Made by a program: the position numbers and the translations under genes. From Owenia fusiformis (lineage: Eukaryota; Annelida; Polychaeta; Sabellida; Oweniidae): a DNA stretch of 64,000 bases. Positions 12,234 through 22,221 of this stretch are shown one piece after another. Below the pieces are notes generated by a model that saw nothing but the letters and a program-made list of their open reading frames with translations, had not been told where the DNA came from and ran no database searches. Numbering within the stretch: position 1 is the first letter of the stretch; every line of letters begins with the position of its first letter. The stretch is taken from positions 5,893,098-5,957,097 of the forward strand of contig CAIIXF020000001.1 of the NCBI GenBank assembly GCA_903813345.2. The letters run 5' to 3'.

Positions 12234-13051
12234 GTACTAGCTATAGACAAGGAACGTATATGAAGCTCCAAGTGTTCCGGGTTACCCAAGTATTCCGACT
12301 CTTTCCGAAGTATTCTGACTTGGCCCAAGTATTCTTGGTTTACTTATTTTATCAAATACACTCGATACGGTGAATTTCAATTTCTAATATCAATTTTAGG
12401 TTTCTACAGAGATGACTAATGAAATTAAGCTAATGAAACTACTTATAATGTGGCTGCCTCGTGCACAAAAGGCTTTCCATTTATTCGTATAAAATGGGCC
12501 TCGATTTTTAAAAAATGGGTCCATATTTTTAAAAATTGGGTCAAAACTTTCAACAAGCCAACATTTTAGGACTCTCGTTTTTCATCCTAGCATTTTTTAG
12601 CAAAATTTTATTTTTTGAACCCTCTCTTGTGAATTATAAGATATGATAAAATAAGTGAACTCGGAACACTTGGGTTGTCAGAATAGTTGGGCAAGAGTCA
12701 GAACACTTGGGTAGCCCAGAACAGTTGGCCTTCCACAAACGTAATACTTCGGACTGCTTCTAGGGACGCGCGTTCACAACGTTGTGGGCTTTGAGGTCGA
12801 TTGCAATACGTGTGCAAACTGATATGGTGCGACCTAAACTAACTGTGAATGAGATAGACGTATTGAAGACTGTTCATGAACGAAGTAGCTTATTATTCTA
12901 GACATATTCCCATATTCCCAAAGTCAGATTTTGTCCAATTTTCGACTTTTTGTAGAATTGGAAAGAACGGTTGAGAACTAGTTTGGTGTGATAGGGGGGG
13001 GGGGGGGTAAGCCATTGATGAACATACAAGTTGAACTATTTTTGTCAATTA

Positions 13052-13475
13052 CCCTACTATCACACCAAACTTGTTCTCACTACGTTCTCGAAAACGGGCT
13101 TAAACTGTGCACGAACGGATTCTACGGTCTATTGGCGAACTTCATGGACTTTGACGGACGGGGAATGTGATTTAGAATTTTGAATCAATTCGACCATACC
13201 GTTCTGTAATCAGGTCATGATGACCTTCTAGACTAAGGGACGCGTTATACGACGTTGCACACCGACGTGGTGCGACCTGAACGAACTGCGAATGAGATGG
13301 ACGTATTGGAGACTGTTTATGGACGAAGTAGCTAATTATTTTAGACATTTTTCCCGACCACAGCCAGATTGAGCCCGTTTTACGACGTTTTCGTAGGACT
13401 GGCAAGAACGAGTAGGAACTAGTTTGGTGAGATCATGGGCTTTCAACTAGAAAAACCCATGGTGAGATAGGGGGG
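13052..13475. mobile_element. TIR element family 'T', copy 2 (segment A only, 424 bp)
   Basis: Begins CCCTACTATCACACCAAACT and ends with the reverse of CCCCCTATCTCACC, flanked by TTA on both sides (13049-13051 and 13476-13478). It corresponds to segment A of copies 1 and 3, so the basic mobile unit is this short form. Near the right end about 30 bases are inserted (13437-13465), with GGTGAGAT present on both sides of the insert. Noncoding; the frames 12988-13170 and 13172-13405 are by-products. Confidence 0.8.
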
Positions 13476-15487
13476 TTACATCTTGACCTATCGAGGCTTG
13501 ACAGAAGAAGGAATGCAATGGTTTAACCGTATACGTCAATTAAACATTAGATCAGGTACTATTCCTCCCTGGAGCCAATAAATTCGGAGACAGTCACATG
13601 TAGAAAGGGACATTCCATTACTTTTGAATCCTTTTCATCACTTTTTATATAAATCATATTGGATGTGCCTGTGGTACGTAACAGTTGTGTTGGCAATAAC
13701 TACTTTTGTAGCGATTTTACATTTTTGATTGTTACGTTATGTCCTATAATCGATGAATTATCGGAATCCGATTGCGTCTTGAACATATATAAGGTCGAAA
13801 TGGTCCAATACGGATGCTGTAACATTCCTCTTCATGTTGTATATGTGGCTTTAGTTGCGGTAAAGTTGCTATAAATGTGTGTCACAATTAGATGAATATA
13901 ATTTAACGTTGCTACCTGGCAACTACACTACCAAGGGAGCATCTCAATCATTCCAACGATATAGAATTTGACAATTTTAATCACTAAACGTAATGACATT
14001 CACCTGCACCACAACTGATAACCTATTAACAGTAATGTTATTTGAAAATTGCATCTGGTAATTTTGATAACTGAATGTTGAGTGGGTTTAAACATAAGAA
14101 CACATCGATTAGATGATCATGAGGAGTAACACATTCAATTTAATTATATGCGCAGTTAAACACGAGCCCAAAGCGTGAGCGTTAAGGCAAGCATGTAATT
14201 AAAAGGGTGCCATACCCCATATATATAAGTCATAGATTCCTCTGTTAAACTCTTCACATATGGCGAAATAGTGAAAAATATTATTAAAATGGCAAATATT
14301 TTGTAAGGCAAAGTGCTGACCAAGATAATAATATTTTGAACGAAAATTAAAACAATGCATTATCATTTCAGAAAATACAGATGGCACATGATGCACTAAT
14401 TGGTCAAAGAAAAAAATATTCTTGTGACTGAATAATCCATGGGCTTAACAGAAGCTCTTTTATAATATCGAACTCATATTCTAACATGCAAAGTGAGGCT
14501 CAGCCAATATCAATATCTATACTCATGAATCGCTACGCTCGCTCGTCCAGATATTGATATCAACTCGTGGATAAGAATGATATCAGTCAAAGTCATAGGA
14601 TATCCTATACGTCGTTCATTATGGTTCCACAATGAACTGAGTAGTACCATTATTTGTAAGAGAGGGAGACGTCTTCAAAGTGCATGATAGTGTCATGAAA
14701 ACTGGTCAATGTCAATTTCTAAAGGAGTGACAGTATATTTGAATTGTAATAAATAACCCAGTATGATTCTTACTGGATTTAAAAGCATTCATCCATGTAC
14801 TAAGCCATCTTGATAATGTACTTGGGCTCCACCCTAGTGCATTATTTGTATGGGTCATCACATGCGCGCATGCTTTTAAATTTCCAATAAAGAATGAGAT
14901 TCATTATTCTTTAAATATGTGATGGCATCACGTTGCATATTTCATTGTGCGTTTAATTTTGCTTACGAAATAGTAAGCAGCCCCTGTCATGAGCCTGTTA
15001 TATTATAACATCTATGTATCTTAGATACGTTTTATCTCATATTTATAATCTCGAATTTACTTTTAGATTTTAATTAAGTAGATGCGTTCATGGTACACCG
15101 TTAGGTATACTGATATTGAGATGCATGAACGTAATCCAGCTATTGACGTCATTTGCCTGGTGTGAAATTTCATTCTTTGATGAACACATCTTCGAGATCG
15201 GATTCATATACTTTATATTAAAAGCCTTTGGCTTATAGCAACAACAGACGTGTACATGAGGAATGTAGAATCAATCTACAATGGCTTATAAAAGAGGCGT
15301 TAACGTGTCATTTGAAGTCAATTAATTATATGCTCTATGAAGGTATATCGTGTCTGTTGTTTAATTGTTTTTAATTTACCGGCGTGTTAAGATGTGTGAA
15401 AGCTTTCCATTAAAATGACTCCACATTGCTCTTTATCTAAAGATGGCATTACCGCATGGCATCATCACACTTTTGGAACACAAAGCT
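13476..15487. other. Noncoding stretch with small repeat fragments
   Basis: No supported gene. It contains the CGCTCG-type repeat fragment at 14529-14609 and the 12-base palindrome CATGCGCGCATG at about 14863. A hairpin at about 14886-14916 pairs AAAGAATGA with TCATTATTCTTT. Confidence 0.45.
14529..14609. repeat. Half copy of a palindromic CGCTACGCTCGCTCG repeat
   Basis: Shares CGCTACGCTCGCTCGT, CAGATAT, CGTGGATAA, AATGATATCA and CATAGGATATCCT blocks, in order, with the right half of the palindromic element at 52769-52913. Only one arm is preserved here. Confidence 0.6.
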
Positions 15488-15590
15488 TCGCTAAATGTCA
15501 TCCTTCAAAGGACTCCATTTAGGCTTAAATTGATATATATTTAATATCATATATACCCTTGCTGCAAGGGTGCTAAATCTATCCTTTTTA
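15488..15590 (-). repeat. Dispersed hairpin repeat, copy 1
   Basis: The reverse complement of this segment matches 38907-38985: CCTTGCTGCAAGGGT, ATTTAAGC(C/A)TAAATG and AGTCCTTTGAA occur in the same order. CCCTTGCTGCAAGGG is itself a perfect short hairpin. It lies just beyond the 3' side of the LINE and seems unrelated to it. Confidence 0.55.
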
Positions 15591-15948
15591 TAGTTTTGCT
15601 TCCGGGCTTCAAGACAAGCTGAAATAATCTTACATATTTTTTATTTGCACTTTTTGTTGCCAAAGTTTTGGATATGATTTTTTGAATAACTTATCTGTGG
15701 GGAGAGGTTGTTGGTATTTTCTAAACAAAGTAGAAAACGTTGAAACTTTACATTTCCCATTTCCATTTGAAAATGATGTTTATGTTTATGTTTCTTTATT
15801 TTCCTCCGTGTTGGGGAGAGCATAAAAATGTACATCAAATTAAATTAAATAATATACAAAGGTTAAAAGTATAAAAAGGAGATTCAACATATTTACAGAA
15901 GCATGTTCTTCAGATGTACTATTTACATTGTTTAGGATGAGGGTATAT

Positions 15949-18900
15949 TCAAGTATACTCCTCGAGACTCGTGGAATCCTGTGGAACAAACCTGAAGAAA
16001 CCTTTAATGTCAAAAAGGCTTACGCTACACATTATTATGAATTGCTCAAACATCAAATCATCCAAGAACAAATCTGACCTACTGCCTAGGAGTGTGTGAG
16101 TTAGTTTTTCATCGTCGAGGCTAAACAGGTTTACACCCACACTTATAGGCAGATGGTCGATGAGTTTTTCAAAGAAGATGTTCCTATGTATTGAAAAATA
16201 CTCGCACTGCAAATAATGCACAATGATACGTTCACATAACCTGTGGCAACTGTTACAACGATACATTTTATAACTTGGATCTGTGGCCAGGTTAATGAGG
16301 TTACCAAGTGACCACGTGTATTTTGGAAACTTAAGACCTATTTGCCATGCGAAACACGGTTTAATATTTTGATGAATATGTTGAAATATAACAAGGTTTG
16401 AGTTTGCTTTGACTCGATTTTTCCACGACTCTTCTTCTTTTAGACGTATTTGGCCTTTTACAATATTTTTGAAAAGCCTTTTTTGAATGATTTGACCGCT
16501 TTTTACAAAGCCGTCAACGTATTCCTTGAGAACGTTGTGCTCTGCGACAATACTCATGATATCGCTAACAAAGCCTAGATGGTCAACAGGATGAAGAATG
16601 TACGAGGCTAGTCTGTAAAGAAAAATGAATCGTGTAAAGGAATGTTTACAGACACAAAGTCTGTGCCAGAAATTCAATTTCATTATCGTAATAGAATTAC
16701 AAATTGACGTGGCTCCTAAGGTTGCCAGAACTACATCTGAGGAGACTCGACTTTCAAGCCCTTGTACAGTTTTGAAAATTTTCCTCTGGGTAACGGTCAG
16801 GGTGTCCTCATCAGCAGGAGAGAGACACCACATTTCAGCCCCGAAAATGGCACGCGGGAGTATGATCGTGTTCCAAATTTTGGAAAAAATCAGTGGATTT
16901 GATCCATTTTTGTGTAGCTTAAGCACATTTTTTAAAGAATAAAATTTTGCATTGAGTTTCTTTTTGGCCGATGCGGCCAGAGGTTTTGAATCGAAATTTG
17001 GAGTAACTTCGTTACCAACATATGTGACTTTTCTGGTTTCGTGAACTGACTCAGCTCCAATGTGCCATTTACGCATGCCTTGATTTTTTACAAAATTTCT
17101 TTTTGACTCATTAAAAATCACAATATTACTTTTGCTGCCTTTACCTGCATGATAAATCATGCGCCATTTTGCGCTGTAAGAAAGAACAATATCTAGGAGT
17201 GCTTGTAAAGCATTTGGGGTTGTCGAAATAAGAGTGGTGTCGTCGGCAACGAGTATACATGGTATATGTCGATCCCCTAGCTGAAGACCAGAATTGGAGT
17301 CAATTAGGTCTTTAATTAGGGCGTCGATATAAACCAAAAACCAAAGTGAACTGGTAACTCTACCCTGGCCAACGCCTTGATTAATACAGAATTGTCGAGA
17401 GTATGTACCATTGTATAATACCATGGCAGTTGTATCAGTATAACTGTCCACGATGAGTCGCCATGCTTTACCATTAATGCCTAAAGAAAATAGCTTGTAA
17501 AAGAGGCCCTTGCGCCACAGAAAATCATATGCCTTGTGGTTGTCCAAAAATGCAGCAAAAACTACACTATTTCTTTCTTTAAAATGAAGGATTATTTCTT
17601 TGAGAGCAAAGAAAGCAAATTGGCTGCTACAGCCTACCTGGTACGAAAATTGTAAAAAATGAGGACAACCTTTAGCTAAGAGTTTCGGTGTTGACCTAAG
17701 GGTTAAGATGCGTTCCCATAACTTGTACATACAACTGGTTAAAGTGAGGCCTCGATAATTATCAGTAATTGTCGACTGCTTACCCTTACCTTTAAATAAG
17801 GAAATGATAATTCCCAACTTAAAGGCCGGTGGAATTTTGGCAATTCTAATCATCGCGTTAAAGATCCTACATAAATAATGAAGAACAATTGTATCACAAA
17901 ATTTGAAGTGCTCGATAGTAACTAAATCATGCCCTGGAGCTTTGCCGTTGTTGAAAGTGCTCAAGCTATGCGATAATTCGTCAAACGTGATTGGATCCTC
18001 AAAAATTCCATCATGCATGCTATGAGACTTTTCTAACATTAATGGGAATTGGTTTTCTATGTAATCATGAAAATTATTGTCAAAGTGATGATGATTAGAT
18101 TCTTTACCCAAACGTTCATAGTGGTCTACCCAAGCGCCACGGATTAAATCTGGATCGCGAATCATAATACCATCAACTAGTAACTCATGGCCAATATTAA
18201 GATTGCATTTAGAATGACCATTGTGATTTTTTACTAATCTATAAAACAAAGCGCTGTCAACTTCGGCTGCATCTTGTAAATCTTTGAGTTGTTTCTGATC
18301 GTATTCAAATTTTAATCTTTTTAATTGTCGCGTAAAGGCACGTTTTTGTAATTTGTAATTGCGAAATGAATCAAAGGCAAGGCCACGAGGCCTACCATCA
18401 CGAATCCAAATGGTTCTCGCCTGTTTCATGGCTTTGTGCAAAGGACCCAGATTGCCTGTCTTCCAATATGGTTTAAGGAATTTACGAAATTTTGACTTGG
18501 GAATAACTTTGTTGCTGCACTGTGTTAAAACACTGCTTAGATTAGAGACGGCACTATCAATTTGCTCTATGGAATCTAATGGTACATTTTCATAATGTGA
18601 AATATGATCAGTAACCATGTTGGAATATAAGTCGAGTTGCTCGGAATTGGCTTTACGCCATCTGGTAACATTGCGCGAAGTACATGAATCAAGCTTAATA
18701 TAGGGTAACGTGATGTTGACAACCAGAACAATGGGAAGATGATCAGACACATTCAAGAAATGATCGTCTAAGACGGCACACTCGTTGACTAAGTCAAGTT
18801 TACAATTTGGTATAAAAATGTGATCTATACCTGTTTTATGTTTCCCGCAATGACTGGCGTAAGTGAATCGAGGTCCAGAAGTAATATCACGAGAGTTGAC

Positions 18901-19554
18901 AGATACCAAGTTGCAGTCAAAAGCCCAATTCTCGAGGATATTACCTCTGTCATTCGAGACATCACATCGAGGTCCACTAGCGGAACTTAAGTGACCATTG
19001 AAATCACCAGAGAAAATGACTAACCCAGAGTCAGCATAGGTGGCGTATAATTCATACAGAGTGTCAATCCATTGTTTAAAAACAGCAATGTCGTGATTAG
19101 CTGCCGGTAAATATACTGCAAAGATAAAAATACTATATCCCTCAGAATGAATAAGTTCAATGCCACATATCCTGTCACCGTGTATGATTTTCTTTTTGAC
19201 AAGCATAGAATTCCTGTATAAAATAGCAACTCCGCCGTAACCGCGACAGTTGCGCTCATTTACTCTGATTGACAAACTTTCGTCGCATATGCCAATTGCC
19301 GTGAAATTGAGATCTAATGAATCTAGAAATGAGATGTTATCAGGGCATAGCCAATGTTCGGTTAAAGTGATGATATCGTTTGATTTCAATAAATTCATGA
19401 GATATGGGCTACTAGACATGACACCTCTGCAATTCCAGTTTGCAATTTTTAAATGGCTATTCATAAAATAAGGTAAAATTATGCGAGCAGTAAGTAATGC
19501 ATGGATAAGGAAAACAGTACATGTTAATAAGAGTAATACACTGTACATTGACAT
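15949..19554 (-). CDS. LINE ORF2: APE endonuclease / reverse transcriptase
   Basis: This ORF cuts the target DNA and copies the element's RNA at the nick. Translation probably starts at ATG 19554, 7 bases after the ORF1 stop, giving about 1201 aa; the frame is open further upstream, but that part overlaps ORF1. Residues 5-29 are strongly hydrophobic. A second possible start is Met31 (19464), just before the endonuclease. Endonuclease motifs: NWNCRG (39-44), catalytic Glu66 in LTEHWL, GDFN (183-186), IDH (243-245) and SDH (270-272). Reverse transcriptase: motif A FLDNHKAYD (Asp671), motif B-like GVGQGR, catalytic VADD (769-772), then a YVG motif. A C-terminal CCHC-like motif has Cys1100, Cys1103, His1113 and Cys1117. 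All catalytic residues I can check are present. Motif A has Tyr where Phe is usual, and the box before DD is V rather than F. The 105-codon frame at 16625-16942 on the other strand is a shadow. Confidence 0.95.
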   Translation of the reverse strand: MSMYSVLLLLTCTVFLIHALLTARIILPYFMNSHLKIANWNCRGVMSSSPYLMNLLKSNDIITLTEHWLCPDNISFLDSLDLNFTAIGICDESLSIRVNERNCRGYGGVAILYRNSMLVKKKIIHGDRICGIELIHSEGYSIFIFAVYLPAANHDIAVFKQWIDTLYELYATYADSGLVIFSGDFNGHLSSASGPRCDVSNDRGNILENWAFDCNLVSVNSRDITSGPRFTYASHCGKHKTGIDHIFIPNCKLDLVNECAVLDDHFLNVSDHLPIVLVVNITLPYIKLDSCTSRNVTRWRKANSEQLDLYSNMVTDHISHYENVPLDSIEQIDSAVSNLSSVLTQCSNKVIPKSKFRKFLKPYWKTGNLGPLHKAMKQARTIWIRDGRPRGLAFDSFRNYKLQKRAFTRQLKRLKFEYDQKQLKDLQDAAEVDSALFYRLVKNHNGHSKCNLNIGHELLVDGIMIRDPDLIRGAWVDHYERLGKESNHHHFDNNFHDYIENQFPLMLEKSHSMHDGIFEDPITFDELSHSLSTFNNGKAPGHDLVTIEHFKFCDTIVLHYLCRIFNAMIRIAKIPPAFKLGIIISLFKGKGKQSTITDNYRGLTLTSCMYKLWERILTLRSTPKLLAKGCPHFLQFSYQVGCSSQFAFFALKEIILHFKERNSVVFAAFLDNHKAYDFLWRKGLFYKLFSLGINGKAWRLIVDSYTDTTAMVLYNGTYSRQFCINQGVGQGRVTSSLWFLVYIDALIKDLIDSNSGLQLGDRHIPCILVADDTTLISTTPNALQALLDIVLSYSAKWRMIYHAGKGSKSNIVIFNESKRNFVKNQGMRKWHIGAESVHETRKVTYVGNEVTPNFDSKPLAASAKKKLNAKFYSLKNVLKLHKNGSNPLIFSKIWNTIILPRAIFGAEMWCLSPADEDTLTVTQRKIFKTVQGLESRVSSDVVLATLGATSICNSITIMKLNFWHRLCVCKHSFTRFIFLYRLASYILHPVDHLGFVSDIMSIVAEHNVLKEYVDGFVKSGQIIQKRLFKNIVKGQIRLKEEESWKNRVKANSNLVIFQHIHQNIKPCFAWQIGLKFPKYTWSLGNLINLATDPSYKMYRCNSCHRLCERIIVHYLQCEYFSIHRNIFFEKLIDHLPISVGVNLFSLDDEKLTHTLLGSRSDLFLDDLMFEQFIIMCSVSLFDIKGFFRFVPQDSTSLEEYT

Positions 19555-19561
19555 TTTAGGT

Positions 19562-21550
19562 TTAAAATCCTGTGTCGTCGTATCTGTCGAGATATGGGCC
19601 ATAATATGAATTGTCATCATGATATGCATTGTTGCTATAATCGCCTTCGTGCGCGTTGGTATGCCAGTCATCGTGATGAGGACTAAGTTTGGATTTATCA
19701 TGCATTGGTTTTGAAACCCATTCTCTACAAACGACATTTCTTGGCCAAAAGTCGTGTTGCAAGGCTTTCTTGAAATCCGAAGCGATGACATTTACTCGGA
19801 CAAGTAGCCATTCGTTTTCTGATCCAGCTTGTTTACGAGCCATTACTCTGAGCCATGTAACAGTTACACCGCGGGATTCAGCATAACGTGTAAGAGAAGA
19901 ACGAAGTTGGTCGTAAGGAACGGATTTCACATATGCTAGAGCCAAACGTTTAGTATTACGTCTGTGAGAGATAACACCTTGAAAGTCATCATCAACTGAC
20001 GCCACCTCATTAAAATAACGAGCCTCATAATTTGCATTAAGATTATCAGCTGATGATGTCTTCGAAGTAGTATTAATGACACTCTTAATAGAAGAGCCTT
20101 TGAAATCTGTATTATTAGATTTGGGTTTAGCAGATGAGAGATCAGTTTGACTTACGCGCGCACTAACATTTGAAACAGAACTGGCTTTGTTTCGTGCTCG
20201 TTCTGATACTTGTTTATGTGGCCAGGGTAAATTAGTCGGAAATGGCTTTCTAGCACTAGATGTGGATGGCGGGGCAAGTGTAGTACAGGAGATACCAGCA
20301 TTGTTTGAAGATGTAGAGTCGTCATTGTTGGCGCGTAGGTTACTGTAGCTGCAGAGTGACGTTGTCTGCTCACGGTCTGTAGAAGTGGCATTAGCGCTTA
20401 CAGCTGCGAGTGATGGGGCAGGAACTGTGGTTGGAATGACAGACGGGGTGACATGCTCCGGCATAGCTGACGTAGCGCTAAGATTACCAGAAGCAGCTGA
20501 GGTATGAGTAATTGAAGTAGTAGATGAAGAAGACGAGCATGTAGAGATCAGTGTGTTATCTCCTGCTTTATGTGCATAGGAGTGTTGCGGTTGAACACTA
20601 GTGCCAGTGTAAGTTGAAGGTATATCCCAGACTGAGGCATGTTTGGTAACAACTACATCAGTGCGTGAAGGTTCACTATGTGGACGTGATCGTATTGCTG
20701 TGGATGAATTGGTGGCACAGTGTTGCGAGCAAGAGGTTAACGAACGTTTTTCCACGTTATGGAGTTTATCTTGAATGGAATTCATACTCTTGATTAGAGA
20801 TTTCTTCATATCTGAGACTGTTTTGTTAAGGTTTTCTATTTCGATGCTTTGATCTTTAATAGTTTTGTTTGCCAACCTGAGCTCTGATTTGAGCTGCTGT
20901 GCTGAATCTTTGGTACGGTTCAGTTCATTTCGGGTAATATCAAGATCATTCTTGATAGCATCAGCTTTTGTTTTGTTAATCTTGGCCATATCCGATTTTA
21001 TTTCGATCAACTCATTTGTTACTAAGGTTTTTAAATCCATTATGTGCGTGAGGACGGTGAGGGCAGTGTCAGATGAAGTCGTATCGTTAATATTGAGAAA
21101 TGAAGCTTTTTTTGTAATTGGTTTTCGTGAGGATTTCGAGTTGATCATACTTTTCACATCAGATATGTTGGCAGCACCTTCGATGAACATGAATAGCGTA
21201 TAAATATCTAATGCTAGTTTATCAGAGACATCACCTTTGTTACTCCGTGATAGTCTACGCACTAAAACGCCAGGCGGCATGGTGTTGCGTTTGTTTATCC
21301 GTGCATAGTCGTATAATGCTTCACGAATCGAGAGTAAATCATCAGAACTTTGGACGTCCTTAAGTTTTGCTATGAACAAGGGCTTGGTTAAAGACCCGAA
21401 ATCGTCCCGTAAATGTTGTAAAATGCCGGCTTCCGTTTGTGTTGCGTAAGGCGTACCAGTATCCTCGGAACCGTCTGAAGCGGAAGATGTTTCATTGTCA
21501 CTATCCTCTATTTCTATATCGGGATCAACATGGATCGAATGTCGTGGCAT
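19562..21550 (-). CDS. LINE ORF1: coiled-coil RNA-binding-type protein
   Basis: The 662-aa first ORF of the LINE, expected to form the RNA-protein particle. It starts at ATG 21550 and ends 7 bases before the ORF2 ATG. The order is an acidic N-terminus (about residues 8-35), a conserved-looking helical region (about 40-150), and a long Lys/Glu/Asn/Leu heptad region (about 175-270) typical of a trimerising coiled coil. Then come a Ser/Thr-rich low-complexity linker (about 280-520) and a C-terminal domain (about 530-612) with LALAYVKSVP, SRGVTVTWLRV and FWPRNVVCREW. That C-terminal pattern looks like the RRM/CTD-type fold of other invertebrate LINE ORF1 proteins. The last ~48 residues are rich in His, Asp and Tyr. 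No CCHC knuckle or PHD motif is visible. The 7-base gap suggests reinitiation or coupled translation of ORF2 (inference). Confidence 0.9.
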   Translation of the reverse strand: MPRHSIHVDPDIEIEDSDNETSSASDGSEDTGTPYATQTEAGILQHLRDDFGSLTKPLFIAKLKDVQSSDDLLSIREALYDYARINKRNTMPPGVLVRRLSRSNKGDVSDKLALDIYTLFMFIEGAANISDVKSMINSKSSRKPITKKASFLNINDTTSSDTALTVLTHIMDLKTLVTNELIEIKSDMAKINKTKADAIKNDLDITRNELNRTKDSAQQLKSELRLANKTIKDQSIEIENLNKTVSDMKKSLIKSMNSIQDKLHNVEKRSLTSCSQHCATNSSTAIRSRPHSEPSRTDVVVTKHASVWDIPSTYTGTSVQPQHSYAHKAGDNTLISTCSSSSSTTSITHTSAASGNLSATSAMPEHVTPSVIPTTVPAPSLAAVSANATSTDREQTTSLCSYSNLRANNDDSTSSNNAGISCTTLAPPSTSSARKPFPTNLPWPHKQVSERARNKASSVSNVSARVSQTDLSSAKPKSNNTDFKGSSIKSVINTTSKTSSADNLNANYEARYFNEVASVDDDFQGVISHRRNTKRLALAYVKSVPYDQLRSSLTRYAESRGVTVTWLRVMARKQAGSENEWLLVRVNVIASDFKKALQHDFWPRNVVCREWVSKPMHDKSKLSPHHDDWHTNAHEGDYSNNAYHDDNSYYGPYLDRYDDTGF

Positions 21551-21720
21551 GCTTGCGTGGCTTATAGTGACATGAAAGGCGATACGATTTCAGCGACGCA
21601 TATATCCAGCCACACTGGACAACAACAACAACAACAACTGGCGTGGCCTTGAGTGTGAGTGATGCGTGATGTAAAAACAATATGGCGTCACTAGAATGTG
21701 AAAAAGAAGTCCTACCAATA
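21551..21720 (-). promoter_or_regulatory. LINE 5' UTR / presumed internal promoter
   Basis: Sequence preceding ORF1. It contains a (CAA) run at 21620-21638 on the plus strand and an ATGGCGTCAC word at about 21682 that resembles a YY1-type site, antisense to the element. LINE 5' UTRs usually hold the promoter; the exact transcription start cannot be seen, so the right boundary is a guess. Confidence 0.35.
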
Positions 21721-22221
21721 TTTCAAATTGTTTATATTCCTCACCATAATGTTGGATTTAATCCACGATGCTATCATAGTGTTCCTTGAGTATTCCGACG
21801 ATTAAATATCCTGTCGAATACCGGTAGATGAATGTAGAAAACGTATAAATTGATGAAAAAGTAGGAGCACATAAGAAAAACGCCTTCACTAATTTCGATC
21901 ACGTGATCTTTCCCTAACACTTGCAATCTCAATTCTGACTGAGCTAGGCTCTGTAAACATTTATATTTGAATGAGGGTAGATCAGTGAGTAGTGCGTGTA
22001 TCTTTACTTGACTGGTGTTTCATCTTTCACAAACCTTTTTCATTCATGCAGATAAAACAAGTAGTTTACCGACTGGAACTTCAAATAACGTCACATATGT
22101 GTACCAACGTTTTTTCATATGTCTATTCGATGTTATTTCTTGGCACTTTTTGTCTGAAAAATACCACTGCTGAAATACCAAAGCTGAAGTTGATTCCTCG
22201 ATGGTGTCCCCCTGGGATGTA

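Larger units (their letters stand above)
11497..13006. mobile_element. TIR element family 'T', copy 3 (interrupted by a second repeat)
   Basis: The left end begins CCCTACTTTCACTAGTTCTC; the right end is the reverse of CCC...CTATCACACCAAACTAGTT. Both sides are flanked by TAA (11494-11496 and 13007-13009), a 3-bp target duplication. An extra internal TIR copy starts at about 11608, so the order is shortened segment B, TIR, segment A, TIR, the mirror image of copy 1 at 31183-31996. Segment A is split: bases about 11845-12750 are foreign and include the promoter-like repeat at 11911-12233. The TWA 3-bp duplication suggests PIF/Harbinger-like (or another 3-bp-TSD superfamily). No transposase is encoded. 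Confidence 0.75.
15640..21720 (-). mobile_element. Non-LTR retrotransposon (LINE), coding-intact, ~6 kb
   Basis: A minus-strand LINE with two ORFs and no internal stop or frameshift. ORF1 (662 aa) is followed after 7 bases by ORF2 (APE endonuclease plus reverse transcriptase plus a CCHC-like tail). The left edge is approximate: a 3' UTR of about 0.3 kb reaches T-rich sequence near 15640, but no long poly(A) or clear target duplication was found. The right edge is also approximate, since about 170 bases of 5' UTR-like sequence precede ORF1. The lack of lesions over 5.6 kb of coding sequence means a young, possibly mobile copy. Clade not assigned. No RNase H domain was visible between RT and the C-terminal motif, which argues against RNase H-bearing I-type elements. 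Confidence 0.9.

Noticed and set aside
19555-19791. Longer ORF2 starting at 19791 (1280 codons)
   Set aside because: The extra 79 codons overlap ORF1 in another frame. The ATG at 19554, seven bases after the ORF1 stop, fits LINE organisation better.
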